DNA from: Fasciolopsis buskii
Taxonomy: Eukaryota > Platyhelminthes > Trematoda > Plagiorchiida > Fasciolidae
Assembly (NCBI GenBank): GCA_008360955.1
Contig: LUCM01001897.1
Span: forward strand, 259,812 to 323,811
Length of the DNA stretch: 64,000 bases
Reading direction: 5' to 3'
Position 1 is the first letter of the stretch. Every line of letters begins with the position of its first letter. Shown here piece after piece: positions 44,559 to 57,358 of this stretch. Position numbers and translations under genes: made by a program. The notes below the pieces were generated by a model. That model had not been told where the DNA came from. It worked only from the letters and a program-made list of their open reading frames with translations, and ran no database searches.

Positions 44559-47111
44559 CTACCAGTCCAATTACTAGAACTGGTTATTGTCGAGATAGTA
44601 AAGATCGCCCAATCCCGGATTACCACATGGGTAATTCTCACTTAACGTTGGTACCATAATAGACCGGTTGAGCGGAACTCCTGTTTGACAAGTTACTGGT
44701 TTGTCTACAGTTCACAACATTGGCTTGATATTGATTATCATAATTAAAATATTGGTGATAATAATAACGGTGTTTGCATACTTACCTTTATCTCTGTTTA
44801 CTTACTATGGAACAAATGTGCAGTTCCACAGGTTTAGGTTGATTCTCTGCGTTAAAGCTGGATCGTGGAATAGTAGCCCTAAATTCGAGTAAGCTCCGAC
44901 TTGGAGCCACGAACAAAAAAGAAAAGACACGTTAACAAATGACATGTTAACACAAAACGAACACACCTGGGATTCCTGCAACTGATTACCGATCTATTAA
45001 ATCATTACATAGTACGTGGCGATGCAGTGATTACAATTTTTCATGATCCTTTGTTTACAGTCTTTGTGCTGAGTGGAATTTATGGTCACGCGGCCATTAC
45101 AATCAGTCGCGGACTTGTTCCCTGGTACTCGGAAGGTTCTTATTACATTTGGCATTCCATATTCCACATTCCGTAAACGTGGAGTAGGCAGTTTATCTAC
45201 TTTCGCTGCCTGGTAAGTGAAAACGGGATGAAAAGTAATCAAATTCCAGAATCCTACTACCTGATAGCTCAACAAATTTTATTCTCATGAGGTTATTCAT
45301 CATGCGGTATCAGCTGGCGAACAGGATCAGGAAGCCATGGAAAAACAGAACAGACGTTCCATCCATCTTGTTTGAAATCACCAGCAGCGCACAACCACCG
45401 CGACCGGAATGGGACGGGCATCTGGAACGAACGCCCGGGAACCTGATACCTTAGCTGCTAAGTTCCGTAGGATACTTTCGTGTCCTTTATCAAAATTAGG
45501 CCCCCGACAGAGAAGTTTCCTAATAATGGAGTCTATTATTGTGCCACATTGGCCTGTGGCCGTGTAAATCAGTAACGGATAGGTCATATATCATGTGGCA
45601 ACGTCTTATAAGGCGAAAAAAGGTTGCTTGATTAGCCTGATGGCTAAAGCTTTTGATTCACAATCGCTCTCTCGAGGTCCGAACATTGTTTCGAGATCCG
45701 TCAATAAGCAACACTGAAGATTCCTAACAAGAATGAAGCAGATGTTTAGTGCTTCTAAGTTTTCTTTTTAGTGGCTTTGACGTTCGTATCATAGGAAGCG
45801 TAAAATCGTGTGACGACTAATATCCCACTGTTCATACGAAATATCATCCTGACAAGTAACGAGAGTGATGGAGTTTTCCTCCTTCCATCTCCCGAGCCAT
45901 AGTTTCCCATTCTGAAGCATTCTTCCCACTCCGGCAACTTGACTTCATCCGCTTTGAAAGCAACATAACTGCCTAATCGTCCGCACTGTTCGCACAAAAA
46001 GGTGATAAAAAATTAGTTTTCTGCTCCGGACCATTCTATGAACTTAATCCTGATGTACCGAGGAACATCTGTCCGCTTAAATATTTTTTTCACATGGCAG
46101 TGGAATAGTTGTATACAAAATACTGTTAAATCCATATTATTCCGTGTTTTTATTTGGTTCCGTTCATTCGCCAAGTTATCTGGAATGTTCACGGTTCAGT
46201 ATTGCAAACAGGAAAAAACCAACGCGTGCAGCTAATATTTAAGATATTTACATCTAGCGTTCATAATATTCACTGTCGAAGCAATAAACTGTTTTTCTAG
46301 GCTAACAGGTAAGCATTTTTTACTGCATCAGTAACAGAGGAGCGTTGGCAATCACGAACAACAATCCCAATGAATCCTCGTTCATCGCATGTCCCCAAGT
46401 CCGTCCTCAATCACGTGGTTTTGGAATCCACAGTCCTACGCCGACTCGAAATGACCTATTTACTGTTTTTGAAATTCGTCTGATATTGACTATCTGATAT
46501 GTTGGATAAAAATGAATTAGAAGAATTCAGTTATTACATTAGGAAGCACGAAAATTTTGTTTGTCTAGTCATAATCATGTCTAACGCTGTTCGTGTGTGG
46601 CTAAATCAGGAGAAGAACGGCTGAGTGTAATTTGAGTGGGAACTAATACATTTTCCTTGGAAATTCCCACTGAACTCACTGAGAAAACACAAGTTGGCGA
46701 CCAAGCTGGTATTTCATTCTTCGTACTCTTTCCATTATATCATTGTATATTTGGAAGAATTTTTAGAAGGGATTGGATTAATCAGATCAAAATAGGAGTG
46801 GAAGAAGGATTTTTCAAAAAACGTCATATTTAGTTGAATATCCCGCAGCTAAATATAGCTACCCATTGATAAGACCTAAGCAACATGCGTGGGAACAAAA
46901 TAACTGTCAAAAGAAAGCAGTGCAAAGTCATGTGTTCTCTAATTCGTCGTTCACACAGGAAAACCTTGAGCATATTAACAAACGACGAAGTGTTTCACGT
47001 TATTGGGCTACCAATGGATTCATCGGTTGATTATTCTAGAAGTGAGTGGAAGTAGATACGTCTAGCGAGTTAGATAAAACAAATCTGAAGCACATTTACC
47101 AATAGGAAAAT

Positions 47112-47195
47112 TCTGTCAGTTATACCGACAGCTTATGACGTTGAAATGACCAACATTAGGTATTTCGATCCTGGGTTCAAATCCGCTGTTGGTGT
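47112..47195 (+). repeat. tRNA-like head, possible SINE relic
   Basis: B box GGGTTCAAATCCG (47170-47182) is near consensus. The upstream A box is not clear (TATACCGACAGCTTATG). No known SINE body follows. Weak. Confidence 0.3.
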
Positions 47196-47625
47196 TCACC
47201 TTCAGCTTAACCTCTCGTTATTGCTTGAAGAATACAGGAAATAGAAACGAAATGTTAATATCATCGAACTTTTCCAGCTGAGCAATCAGACACATGATGG
47301 TGACATGGCACAGTATGACACTAGAGTTTATGTGGACAATAGCATCCAAATAAGTCCCAAACAAAAATGAGAAAGCCTGTTGCTGTTGGCAACGAAGATT
47401 GAGTTCCTTTCGATTTGAACCGTTATGTATATATGCCGTACTCACTGAAGTGTTCTGTTCATCCAGATTTTGTTTCAAATGCCCTAACATTTTACTGGCT
47501 CTTTGTGTGACAGCATTCGGGACAGCTATGAGCTGACAAGGGTATCAAAACCATTTTTCTTTTTTGCACTGTTTTTCTTTCTTGCCGTGGTTCCCATGGC
47601 ACCGAATCTGCAATCAATTTTATGT

Positions 47626-47628
<3 letters not shown>

Positions 47629-47661
<33 letters not shown>
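47629..47661. repeat. (AT)n microsatellite
   Basis: A pure AT tract of about 33 bp that gives a spurious Tyr-Ile frame on +. Confidence 0.96.
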
Positions 47662-47664
<3 letters not shown>

Positions 47665-50600
47665 CAAATAAACTGGCAGTATCACCTACACTGGCGATGT
47701 AAAAGTCAAGCTCCTTGACGAGGAGTTTTACGATTGCCTAGGCGAAGTCTCCAAAACCCGAGTGGAACGCGTGACCAGTCCGGCAAATGCTTTAAATAGG
47801 GAAAAACCGTGTAAATGAAGTACTTCCGTTTACTGGTGGAACACGTAACACCCTCGCAGCCGAATCCACCATTGGCGATCAAGCGGTAAGCATTCCGCGG
47901 GGGTGCAGTAAAGGTCAGTAGCCAAACAATAACCCGGTCGAATTTGCTGGGCCTTATCCCCGAAATAATACACGCTATCGGCGCACAACCACAATCGGTA
48001 GACAAACACCCGTGACAGAATAAATCACAAACCGAATGGAGTCTTTTTCATGTATATCAAGAGGCAATCCTAGTCAAAGTCATTCGGAGTTCAAACAATG
48101 AACCGAGGTTGATTATCGACCAGGGAATACTGTTTGTGTGTATATTTCCCGCGAATCGTTCACTCCATACAACGACTGGCTTTTTGTGTCGCGTCAGAAC
48201 CTTGGGGATAAAACAGCTGTAGATGAGAGCACTCACCTTACACACCTTTGTGCTGATCTTTGCCAACATAAGTAGTCGAATAAAAAACCTCCGTATAATC
48301 AAACAGAACTATACGTGCTGCTCAATGTGACTATCAGGCCAGTTTGTGAGTGGATCATTTGAGTGTTATCAATAATCTCTATTCCCGCATCAACGACCTA
48401 CAGAGTGGGCGCGTCTTGGGATTGGAAAGCCTCCGTACGACTTGTCGCCGGTGCACTTCACCTGATCTATTGCATAACGTGTAATCACCAATTTGATTTT
48501 GCTTTCCCCGTTTAGGACCTTGTTCACTTTCGAGAGAAATAATTAGTGTTTGGCTAGCCGGATTTTACAAAGAACAGGCTTGAGCGACTGACTACATAAT
48601 ACCTGTTATGCAAATTTGAACGTCTGAAGTTCGCTCGCTTGTTGGTTGTCCCAGTGCGCCTAGCAAAAATCAATTTTATTATCTTTTCTAATCAGTTTCC
48701 TCCCCAACAAAGCCGGAAGAGAGGATGGATGAAAGCTTAATTTGTGACTGACCTGACTTCTTTGGCGCATTACAACCCCACCAACCCATCATGACGACGC
48801 ATCGTTCGTGATCATCCACTTTAGCCAGATTTGTTTGCGAACTCACTCAATTCAGTTTTGTTATCCTACTAGTAACCATGAGTATTTTTCATAATTTGTG
48901 AAACTGCCAGTTGGGAAAAAAACTTGTACGACATTTTGCATTCAGCTGGTTCTCGTTGAGCGAGAGAAACATTTTAGCCACCTGACAAAGCTGGATTCGG
49001 TAGTGACAAACAAACAAATGTATACAGCTTTTGTCCGTTTTTATCTCATCGCCTTATGAGCAGAAAGGCATATAAAGAGCGGGAGAGAGAGAGAAATAAT
49101 CGGCATCACGTGGTGTCGTAACGGGACGTTTGGCAAGGTAGTCTTCTGGTGTCCGACTTTCGGGTCTCCGACTTTATTTGTCTGAATTCTTGCTCTCCTA
49201 AATCTACCAAACCGATATGCCATTAAACAGGTGACTTCGACGGTCATTTGGGGTCTGGATTTTGTGCGCTCATTTTATTTCACGTAATGTGCAATTCCGT
49301 GTGCAGTCTATCCAGACGTGTGGTGTCCCCAATCTGTCCCCGGACATAGACAGACAATCGGGCAAGCAGACAAACAGACAGGCAGACAAAAAATGATCAA
49401 AAAGCGTAGTGCATTCCGAACAAGCCGCAAACGGTCGCGTCTGATGTGGCAGACAAACGATTGGCGAATGCTCAGATCTGACAGAAATGTAGTCTTCATG
49501 AAATAATTCACAATGTGATATCGTTGCTCAACCCACCATTAAGAAACCATGGAAGCACTGTACAACTGTTTCATCCGTGTTAGGAATCATCGTGTAGTCG
49601 TAGTGTTGAGGAAATCAGAGCAATATGGGTTGAGTAATTCGCTAATTCTATGATGAATTCCACATGTTCAAGATACCACTATTCTTCCTGTCCCAAATGA
49701 GTCGTTCTTCCTAAGCGCCTATTTCACGAACGTATCATAATACTACTGCACAACACACATACAAGGGCATGAACATGAATTCCTGCGCACAAGGCCTCGC
49801 ATGTAGTTATGTCTCTCGTGATTTTTCACTCTTTTTATGCCCTTGTTGAGGTCGTAGACGAAGCTACTGAAGGGGCGCGAATGTGACTTCACAAGATCCA
49901 GGAGCGAACAACACGATGCTAATGACCGTTTGACTACCCTTAACTAGTTGTATGAAAGTGGACGCTATTTGACGAACGGGTCTTACTTGGAAGAGCAATT
50001 GAGGAGGAGCAATTCCAACCCGGGACTATCCCCGTCTGAAAAAACTCTAAATGTCCAAAACCTGACCGATGCCAGTTAGATACTGATGGTAATATCGAAT
50101 GACTGAATGAGTGGATTTGTAAACATATGATTACCGTCATTGATTTTGGCAGCTTTACAGGATTTTGATCGCAAACATTTAATCACAGGTGGAGTCAACC
50201 GTGCTAGTGCCTGGGTGTCGTTGGCTTTAGTATATTTTATTTAAAATGCATCGGCTTCATAGCTGACCTTGAACCTCAGGTCTTTCCGTTAAGGTGCTAT
50301 ATTGTTTCATCCTCATATACAGATTCTTGCCCCTACTCTTTATCCGTTCATTATTAATCAACGTAACTCATATCACAGACGAACTAATGCAACATCAAAT
50401 TAGGTTTATGTGACCTTAAATCATCCACCTGTTCCATATGTTGCATGGGAATCGACGCTAACAACTAAGCTACCGCCTTTCTCCACATGACAGCCATGAG
50501 AAGCGGAGTATGTGGGAAAAATTCCAAACACACCTAAGGTGAAATCGAATGCCCAATAGCGGGTTTAGAGAATGGCGCCGGCAGAACATTGACGGCTGGG

Positions 50601-52194
50601 TCAATTTGATGGCATGAGGTTGGAGTGCATTTTTGATGTGCACTTCGATCACTTGTTTTGACTAACCAGAATTGTTGTGGGTGTATCTAAAGTAAAGAAA
50701 GCCACTGAGCAGTAAAATTCTGCCTCGCAAGTTGTCTAATTGGATTACGCGCGGAACGCAACATGGTGGATTGATATCACGTGATCTAAAGTGTCACATG
50801 AGAACTTTGGTCCAACAGTGCGCCCGCACGCTATAAGTGAAGGTTGGGATGGAGCAGTAGCATATTAAAAGGTTCACCGAATTCTACCGATTAATGATCT
50901 ACCCACAATTGCAACAACAATGTGCACAATTATCTGTTCCAGGTCAAGCCCACCAATTTGATCTTCGGGTCGGCTGCCGAGTAGTTTGTTGACCAAAGAA
51001 AATCCTCCGGGTAAAAGATATTTCGTTTACATAGAAATCTCAGGAGGAGTTCGCGTTCTGACCAAGGCACACGTATTCCAGCAGTGTTTTCAAATGGTTT
51101 TCAAAGTTAGATGGTTTATAGTTAGAGAATTCTTCCGCATATCTGAGTAATATAACGTTTGTAATTTCTTCAGTGAGATAGGACGAATTTCTGCATTGGT
51201 GTAATGTTTCAATTCAGTAAGATAATGTGAAATTGACAATATGAATGCCTACAATGGTCAATGGCGTCATTTTCTTGGACTGGCATTTCCAAGCCACAGT
51301 GGATTACGCCCGACTATTTGATGACGCAGCCGTTCCTCAGTTCTGTCCATAATAAAACACTGAGTATACATTTGCGACTTAATAGTAACAGTTGTTCCTG
51401 ATGGTAACAGGCATCGGTTTAACTGTGCGACTGATGATCATATAGGCTACTTAACAGATGCGCTTTGTCCGTCTGCCGCGGATTTCGGCTGCACCCGAAC
51501 TTAGTACTCTTGAAAGTTATTGGCATACTAGGTGACAATTCAATCGCCATAAGGCCACTTTCGATTGGTGAAGCATTCTTCAAAAAAATCATGAAACCAG
51601 AAACTAATGCATAAAAGACTAAGATCTTCGACTTACGTTGACAGGATGCGGACCCACGCATGGATTTAACCCAAGCAATTGCACCGAGTTGCAAAGCCAC
51701 GACGAACACTTCGAACATTTGCCTAGGAACCACTGCCTACCGGCCAAAACTACGTAGGTACAAGACGTCGTACGCTACGTCTTCCATACGGCCGAAGTAC
51801 GTCGACAGCGAACTAATAGAGCACGCGAGGGAGTTGGAAAAGTTAAAACCATGGACGAAGTCGAAGTGCCCACTGACTCCTAAGCTGATGCAGTCGTTTG
51901 GAAGTGCGCAAAAAGAACAATCAGCAAATCAACATTCTAGTCCCTTTATCCATTAAGCAGCCCACACGGCCCAGAGTTGTGAAACGCATCAAGTCTACGT
52001 TAGGCGTGTTAGAAATTCGGAGGTATTTGACCACCCGCATCTATGATAATCTCTAAAGTGAACTAGATCGATCTGACTTTAAACGGCGCAACGAGACAAG
52101 GCTGCTCCAATATCAAAAGGTTACTTACATTTGGCGCTAAATTCAAGTGAGACTCTGACGCCAAATTAACAAAGTAGTGTTCAACTATGATGAT

Positions 52195-52310
52195 GATTGA
52201 ACAAGAGAGTACCGAATACGTGTACCTGACGAGCGGCAATAGCCGCAAACCCTGGTTGTTTCCAGCGAAAAGATTTTGTCCGTCCATCAGTTTGTGAGAC
52301 ACATTACGAA
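52195..52310 (+). ncRNA. Hammerhead-ribozyme-like repeat, family C, copy 3 (degenerate)
   Basis: Core at 52217-52260: ATACGTGTACCTGACGAG, then a perfect stem II hairpin GCGGCAATAGCCGC (5 bp, AAUA loop), then AAACCCTGGTTG. The CUGACGAG box and stem II are intact, but the G of the GAAA box is missing and the GUC cleavage site reads GUU. So each copy is broken in a different place, while the three together define a full hammerhead consensus. Family E sequence starts about 50 bp downstream. Confidence 0.55.
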
Positions 52311-52359
52311 CAACAAAAATCCATACTTGTCTGTATTTCGTCAAAGGCCACTTTTGTCT

Positions 52360-52548
52360 TGGTTTGGGCATATTTTCTGACGACCAGAAAAGAGATCTGC
52401 AGTATTTATGCTTGAAGTCGCTATACAAAATTGGATCATTGGGAATAACGAACGAACACGTATAATAGATAGGAGAAATCCTGAATGGTGGAACACATTC
52501 TTCCCAGCGGCTGTTTGAACTTCGCGACCGTCTGCCGCCACTTCTTTT
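52360..52548 (+). repeat. Repeat family E, copy 3
   Basis: CTGCAGTATTTATGCTTGAAG near 52397, then GGTGGAACACATTCTTCCCAG and GTTTGAACTTCGCGACCGTC near the end. The central GACTCCGA block of copies 1 and 2 is missing. This is the only copy joined to a hammerhead-like repeat, which suggests that C and E are parts of one element. Confidence 0.5.
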
Positions 52549-53671
52549 CTTCCCACTAATTATATATATAGCACCAATCTAAATGCTGATCATGTGCCAT
52601 CGGAGCCATTGGAAGAGATGAAAATGATGAGCGAAAAAGAGGAAAGAATAAAACCATATGGAAAGTTCATCACAGATGCTACTTCTACCATTCTCTATTT
52701 CAAAATCTTTGGGTAGCCATGGGGACCCCAGAATTTCTCTGCGGGCTTGATACTAGTCGTTTGACTTAGGGGGCCCTTCCAGCAGTCTTGGCCAAATGGT
52801 CTAACTCACGAACTAGGAGGACGATCTGAGGGTCACTTAACCTACGGGGGACCGGTGGCTAATGGCTTAGTTCATACGCCCTTCGGGTGGAGCCAGACAT
52901 GCTCAGTGGGCGGTACGCCCCTCGCCATATGTGTCGGTAAGCATACATCCGTATGATTCGTAAGCTTTCTGTGGTCTGTTTGAATTAAGGGTTTGGCCAC
53001 CTTTTCTAGACTGATTACCTATGATAGGTCAATTCGATCTGGGCGTCGGACATTCGTCTTCGTGACTGCCCTTTAATGGGAACACCATCACCAAAAGTTA
53101 ATGCGTAGGACTTCCTCAGCAGATGCTATCTGAGACGCACAGTCTTTTGAGAGCACTTCCAGAGGAGTTCAAAGCGAGTAGCCAACTAGATAGAAGGAAG
53201 CAACTCGACTAATGTTACTAGATAAGAAAACGATAGTCTATAAGTGAAAGGTAGGAACCCATTCTTGTGTTGAAAGTATGATCTAGAGAAAACAAGTCTG
53301 CACAGCTGGAAATGGTTAGTTTACAAGCCTATTTTAGAGAAACGCGTTAAGGTACGCTCAACAAGATAAGCATGACTTGATTACTTCTGTTTTGGTTATG
53401 CCAACTATCAAAATGGTAACCCTTCGACGGCAAATTCGTCAAAGTTGCGAAAGTTTCCTTCGGCTGTTCACAGTTTTGTCAGTGTCATTTTACGAGGAAC
53501 CACAACCGAACAAATCGTGATAACCAGAAGCGAAGGTTAACTGATTCGGAAAGTTCATTTGAACGAAGCTATCGGAAGTCTGCTGTACGGGTAGACAGAA
53601 CCGACATATTTGTCAACGGTAAGCGTTCAACACCACAACATTTCAATATAAAGATGGGCCGTTTCATTTCT
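52549..53671. other. Unassigned sequence
   Basis: A weak tRNA-like string (TTGGCCAAATGGTCTAACTC at 52789) is seen without a good B box. Nothing else is recognised. Confidence 0.35.
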
Positions 53672-53773
53672 CTTGCCGTCAGTCAACTTGCCCAAATGAC
53701 AGCCCTCTGTGGGTCAAGACCCCTTTTCTGAAAATGATATACATTAAGGTTCAATGAATAAGGGAAGTAAAGG
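53672..53773 (+). repeat. SINE family A, 3' fragment
   Basis: GCCGTCAGTCAACTTGCCC, then a TTTTCTGAAAATGATATAC block and the tail TCAATGAATAAGGGAAGTAA. The tRNA-like head is absent, so the copy is 5'-truncated. Confidence 0.6.
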
Positions 53774-54182
53774 TTGAAGTCTGTACCACCACGTTGGGAA
53801 ATCATTTGCAGATCTTATTTAAGGTAGTTAAATTAAACCAGGAACAGAGAATAGATTCGATTCAACAGAGTAGTTATAGACGAATCAGTAAGGTAGCAAC
53901 CAGAACCGGAAGACGTTGGTGCTAAGTTGGCGGTTGTAAAGCCTGAACCGAACTGAACGACCATTACCAGTGTGTAATAGAACTGGCAACTTATAAAACA
54001 CCGTGATGAATGTGCTTGGCATTTAGGAAGTTGTAAACTAATCTCGGAAATCACAAGGATGTGAAAGCAATGTATGTGGGTTACGAATTACTTTAACATT
54101 AAAAGCTGTTGGGAACAAATCACGCCTTGCAATGCCGTTAACAGCTATTAGAATTAGGGCTCCGATACGAGAACTCGTCTGT

Positions 54183-54350
54183 CTTTTTATACTTTCTTTA
54201 TTGGTGAAATAACAGTGTGCATTATTTTCAAGAAGGAGGCCGCGATCAGCAGAAGGCCATCAAGTGGGGAAGTTGACCGGCAGTGGGAGGACACAAACTC
54301 GCGACCTTCACATCCAAAGGCCACACTCTTATCCGCTGGTCTACCTGCTA
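54183..54350 (-). repeat. tRNA-derived SINE, family A (near complete)
   Basis: On the minus strand: AGACCAGCGGATAAGAGTGT and GGCCTTTGGATGTGAAGGTC in the head (the B box is decayed), CCGGTCAACTTCCCCACTTG, TTCTGCTGATCGCGGCC, and a tail ending TTCACCAATAAAGAAAGTA. It lies only about 400 bp from the truncated + copy and in opposite orientation. Confidence 0.65.
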
Positions 54351-56229
54351 TTTCATACCCAACTTATCACGACTTTAATGATGGAAAACAAAGTTTCCTC
54401 GGAAACGACTGATGTTGTGATAGTTTTCACGAGGAAAGCTGTTCTTGAAACTCACTATAACAGCCAATTCACACCAGTGCTTCAGATGTGCTCTTTTCCT
54501 AGACTTGAAGCAAGATGGCAACAATCCATTTGATCCAGCAAGCTTATACCACTTTCTTGAGCATCTCCGTTTCTGATGAAGGACTGCTATCTACCTCCGT
54601 TGTTTCACTTACAGGTATAAGTAGATTTACTGTGACAGTGAGCCAACTGAGATGGACCTTAAAGAGCTTGTCCAAAGCTCCGGGAGATGCTCTTGAGAGT
54701 GAATCAACGAGTAGCCGAATTCCTTGATCATCTGACCTACTTATGTGGACCAGTACTTCGATAAGTGCAGTCGTTTCCATTCCTCTACCCAACACTGCCC
54801 GCGCTCATTTAGTCAGCTGGCAATCCGAACAGCTGGAGTCTCTTCATCTATGTACACTTCCCAATTTATAACTGAATGCCGTTATTTATCACGCTCTGGT
54901 CTGTCAAAGTCTAAAGGATTTGCACACCTAGATGGGTGTCGCATTCGGAGAGACTGGTCTGCGAGGATGCAAACGGGCAAATGAGGTGGTCCATGAGGAC
55001 CAGGTGACCTAATCACGCGTAGTATCCACAGATTCGTACACATTTTATTTGATCTGACGACATCATTCGCTCAGATGCTGGACATTTAATTGCCGCGATT
55101 AGCGTGTAGAATGCTCTAACTGAAACTCAAGTAGACGACGGTCGTCTAGAAGCCACTGCGCAGTAGGTGCGATTTCCGTGTTGATGCGAATACACACTAC
55201 ATTGAAACGAAAGCATGCTCGGAGCAAAACGTAAACTGATTCCGCAGGTGTACAGCGGGAACAGTCAACGATCTTCGACTGTTCTATACGACCGGTGACG
55301 AATCTGAATCCAGTGACACGAAGGTGACGGCAAGCTAGTTGTGTGTAATTCTTGCAACCGCGGAGAGAAACACCAGGTTTTCTGCGCTTAAGCTCATGTA
55401 TGAAGGTTTGTTGACTAGTAAACTGCATCGTTCCGCTTTTGCTTGCTTTCTGAATGTAGTTAGACATGCTGAAGCAGATGGTGCCCGTCAACCAATTCTC
55501 TGAGAACATCCAGCCCGAAGTCTTATTGGACCTCTGGCTCCAAAAACGAGTCCGACAGAACTCTTTCGATGTTGCACACCAGCCATCACACCTCACTGAT
55601 ATCCGGAAATTTTGACAGAAGCTGGCTAGATAGGACTTTTTTGAACGTTCTTCACTGTTCAGTGCCTAACTGCTGACTTGTTACCAGGATGCAACCACTG
55701 CTTACACGTTTTTTGACTGGAATGTGAATTTTGCTTGAGTTATAGCGTGCACCATACCCAGACGAAAAAACCAGAGGTAACGGCCCATTTGGACCGAAGT
55801 TATGTAGTGGAAGTAGTTTCCCAGGATGCATGTTGTGTGTAGGTAAAAGTGGTTTGATGTTGACCGCTGACTCGCTGTTCCAAGTTCACGCATCGTTAAC
55901 CTTTCCAAGGTGTATAACTGGGACCATGGTAGTCATGCGGCGTTTGAAGTCGAAGGTTACGAGGTTAAATTCTTGCATTACCAAACATTTCCCAATTCGT
56001 GTCATGCCTTAGTAGCGGACCTCTTCAAGAAACAGTGTACTACGATTGTGGAACAAATATCGGAACTAAAAAGACAATGACTTTAGAAAGGCGCGAATTA
56101 TTCACGAATGGAAGCATTATCTGACCAACACAACACTATCAGATAGCATAAAAGTTTCACCCTGACCAAGCAATCAGTATGATGCGTAAGACGAAGTTCG
56201 ACCTCGCATTTAACATCCGTTTCGAGAAC
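54351..56229. other. Unassigned sequence
   Basis: Holds several frames of 70-165 codons on both strands, the longest being 55099-55596 on - (GTG start, Cys/Arg-rich). None has a recognisable motif. The frames on opposite strands overlap completely, as expected of chance or of a decayed repeat. Confidence 0.3.
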
Positions 56230-57358
56230 TGAATGGTCGCCAACCTGGATTCCGATCAGGTTGTCATACGGTCGACCGAGGATCTGTCCATCTCAATCCT
56301 GGTCCACTGCACTCAGTAAGCACGTAGTCTCACTGGATAACTATAAGGCGTTCAATCGAGTTTGCCACAAAGGACTTGTCAAAATTTTCTTTTTTCGGGT
56401 TCCGTCCGTCCCTGGTGTCGTGGATTTCATGTTTCCTCACTGATAAAACCATATTTATCCTAGTCAATGGCGTTCCGTCTCAGCCTCTCTCTTTGCACTG
56501 TGGGTGTGCCCCAAGGTTAAATAGTTTCAACCACCCATAGTATCACTTATAAATGATCTTACATCAACTTCCAGCTGACTTCGCTGTTTTGCCGATAATG
56601 CCACTTCCCACTGCTCCCTTTCCTACTCTACTACTCGCCAACCCACTACCAACATCGATCAGGATTGCGCTGATCTCAGTGAATCACATGCATCCCATGT
56701 AGGGCGAATCTCCGCTTGGAGCTCTACCAACCAAGTCTGCTTCCATCATTCCACTCTCTCAAGCCTCCCCATATTCTCCTCAATTGAATTTTGGCCAGAC
56801 TTTTGTTCGTTCCACTGAGTCACTTTCATTATCGAGAATATTCATAAATTCTTCCTTTTGCTGATCTCGATTAGTGTCAACACCTGCCACTCGTGATATT
56901 TATTTGCGCCCACCGGCTTCCTTTGTGAAAAGCTCGAATCCGCGTAGCCACGCTCAAGCAGCAGCTCCATCTCGCCTTGACCAGGTTCGACAAAAGGGCA
57001 CTTAGTTGATAGATGAACCCTGCCTCCCCTTCATTCTGCAGTCCCCTCCCCATCGCCGAGCGGTTGGCTCTCTTTTGCAACAATATTATATTGGTTTCCG
57101 TTCCTCAGGACTTGCTTCGGCAGTCGCCCTTTGTATAACCCTCAGTCGTTCCTCACGTGTCCAGGGAGGCAGCCATCCGCACCAGGTTTTCATTTTTAGA
57201 TGTCGAACATTTTTAGTTCGATCTTCGTTTGTTCCTCGGACTAAAAGCTCTGGAACACCTCTCATTTTTCTAACAACGTACAATTTATCTGTTTTTAAAA
57301 GCAGAATTAACAGATTGGTTGGCTTGAATATTCCTCGAATACATCTCTCTTTATAGCA
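56230..57358 (+). mobile_element. Jockey/CR1-type LINE reverse transcriptase fragment (decayed)
   Basis: Read in changing + frames: STEDLSIS near 56275, LDNYKAFNRVCHKGL near 56335 (motif A region), GVPQG at 56503-56517 directly followed by a stop, FADNA at 56588-56602 (the second catalytic Asp is Asn), and a C-terminal stretch in one frame (57006-57356) with HRRAVGSLLQQYY, SGLASAV and YNLSVFKSRINR. This order of blocks is that of non-LTR RTs of the Jockey/CR1 group, and it is a different family from the RTE-like and CR1-like copies above. Many stops and frameshifts. Confidence 0.7.
57006..57356 (+). pseudogene. C-terminal RT region of the Jockey/CR1-type LINE
   Basis: An open stretch of 116 codons. 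HRRAVGSLLQQYYIGFRSSG, then SGTPLIFLTTYNLSVFKSRI is the post-palm domain found at the C-terminus of such LINE proteins (compare the usual RR-D-A-LL-YRYY and LWNSLP-Y-F-R arrangement). The usual LWNSLP is changed to GTPLIFL. It ends with TAG at 57354-57356, which is probably close to the original stop. Confidence 0.65.

Larger units (their letters stand above)
44559..52194. other. Long unassigned stretch, 44.6-52.2 kb
   Basis: No LINE, SINE or host gene recognised over about 7.6 kb, apart from an AT tract (47629-47661), an imperfect CAGA-rich run at 49340-49390 and two weak tRNA-like arrangements (45640-45700 and 47112-47195, the latter with B-box-like GGGTTCAAATCC). The + frame 51660-51956 (98 codons, ATG) is basic and contains a helical-looking ELIEHARELEKLKPWTKSKC segment preceded by a TTGACAG that could be a splice acceptor; its identity is unknown. 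Confidence 0.35.

Noticed and set aside
49340..49390. Tandem CAGA-type repeat as CRISPR-like or satellite array
   Set aside because: Units are imperfect and only about 50 bp in total; a small degenerate microsatellite is enough to explain it.
52785..52860. tRNA-like head (TTGGCCAAATGGTCTAACTC)
   Set aside because: The A-box-like part is acceptable but no B box with TTCGANNC is found downstream, and no SINE body follows.
55099..55596. 165-codon minus frame as a gene
   Set aside because: GTG start, no recognisable domain, overlapping frames on the other strand, and no splice or repeat evidence.
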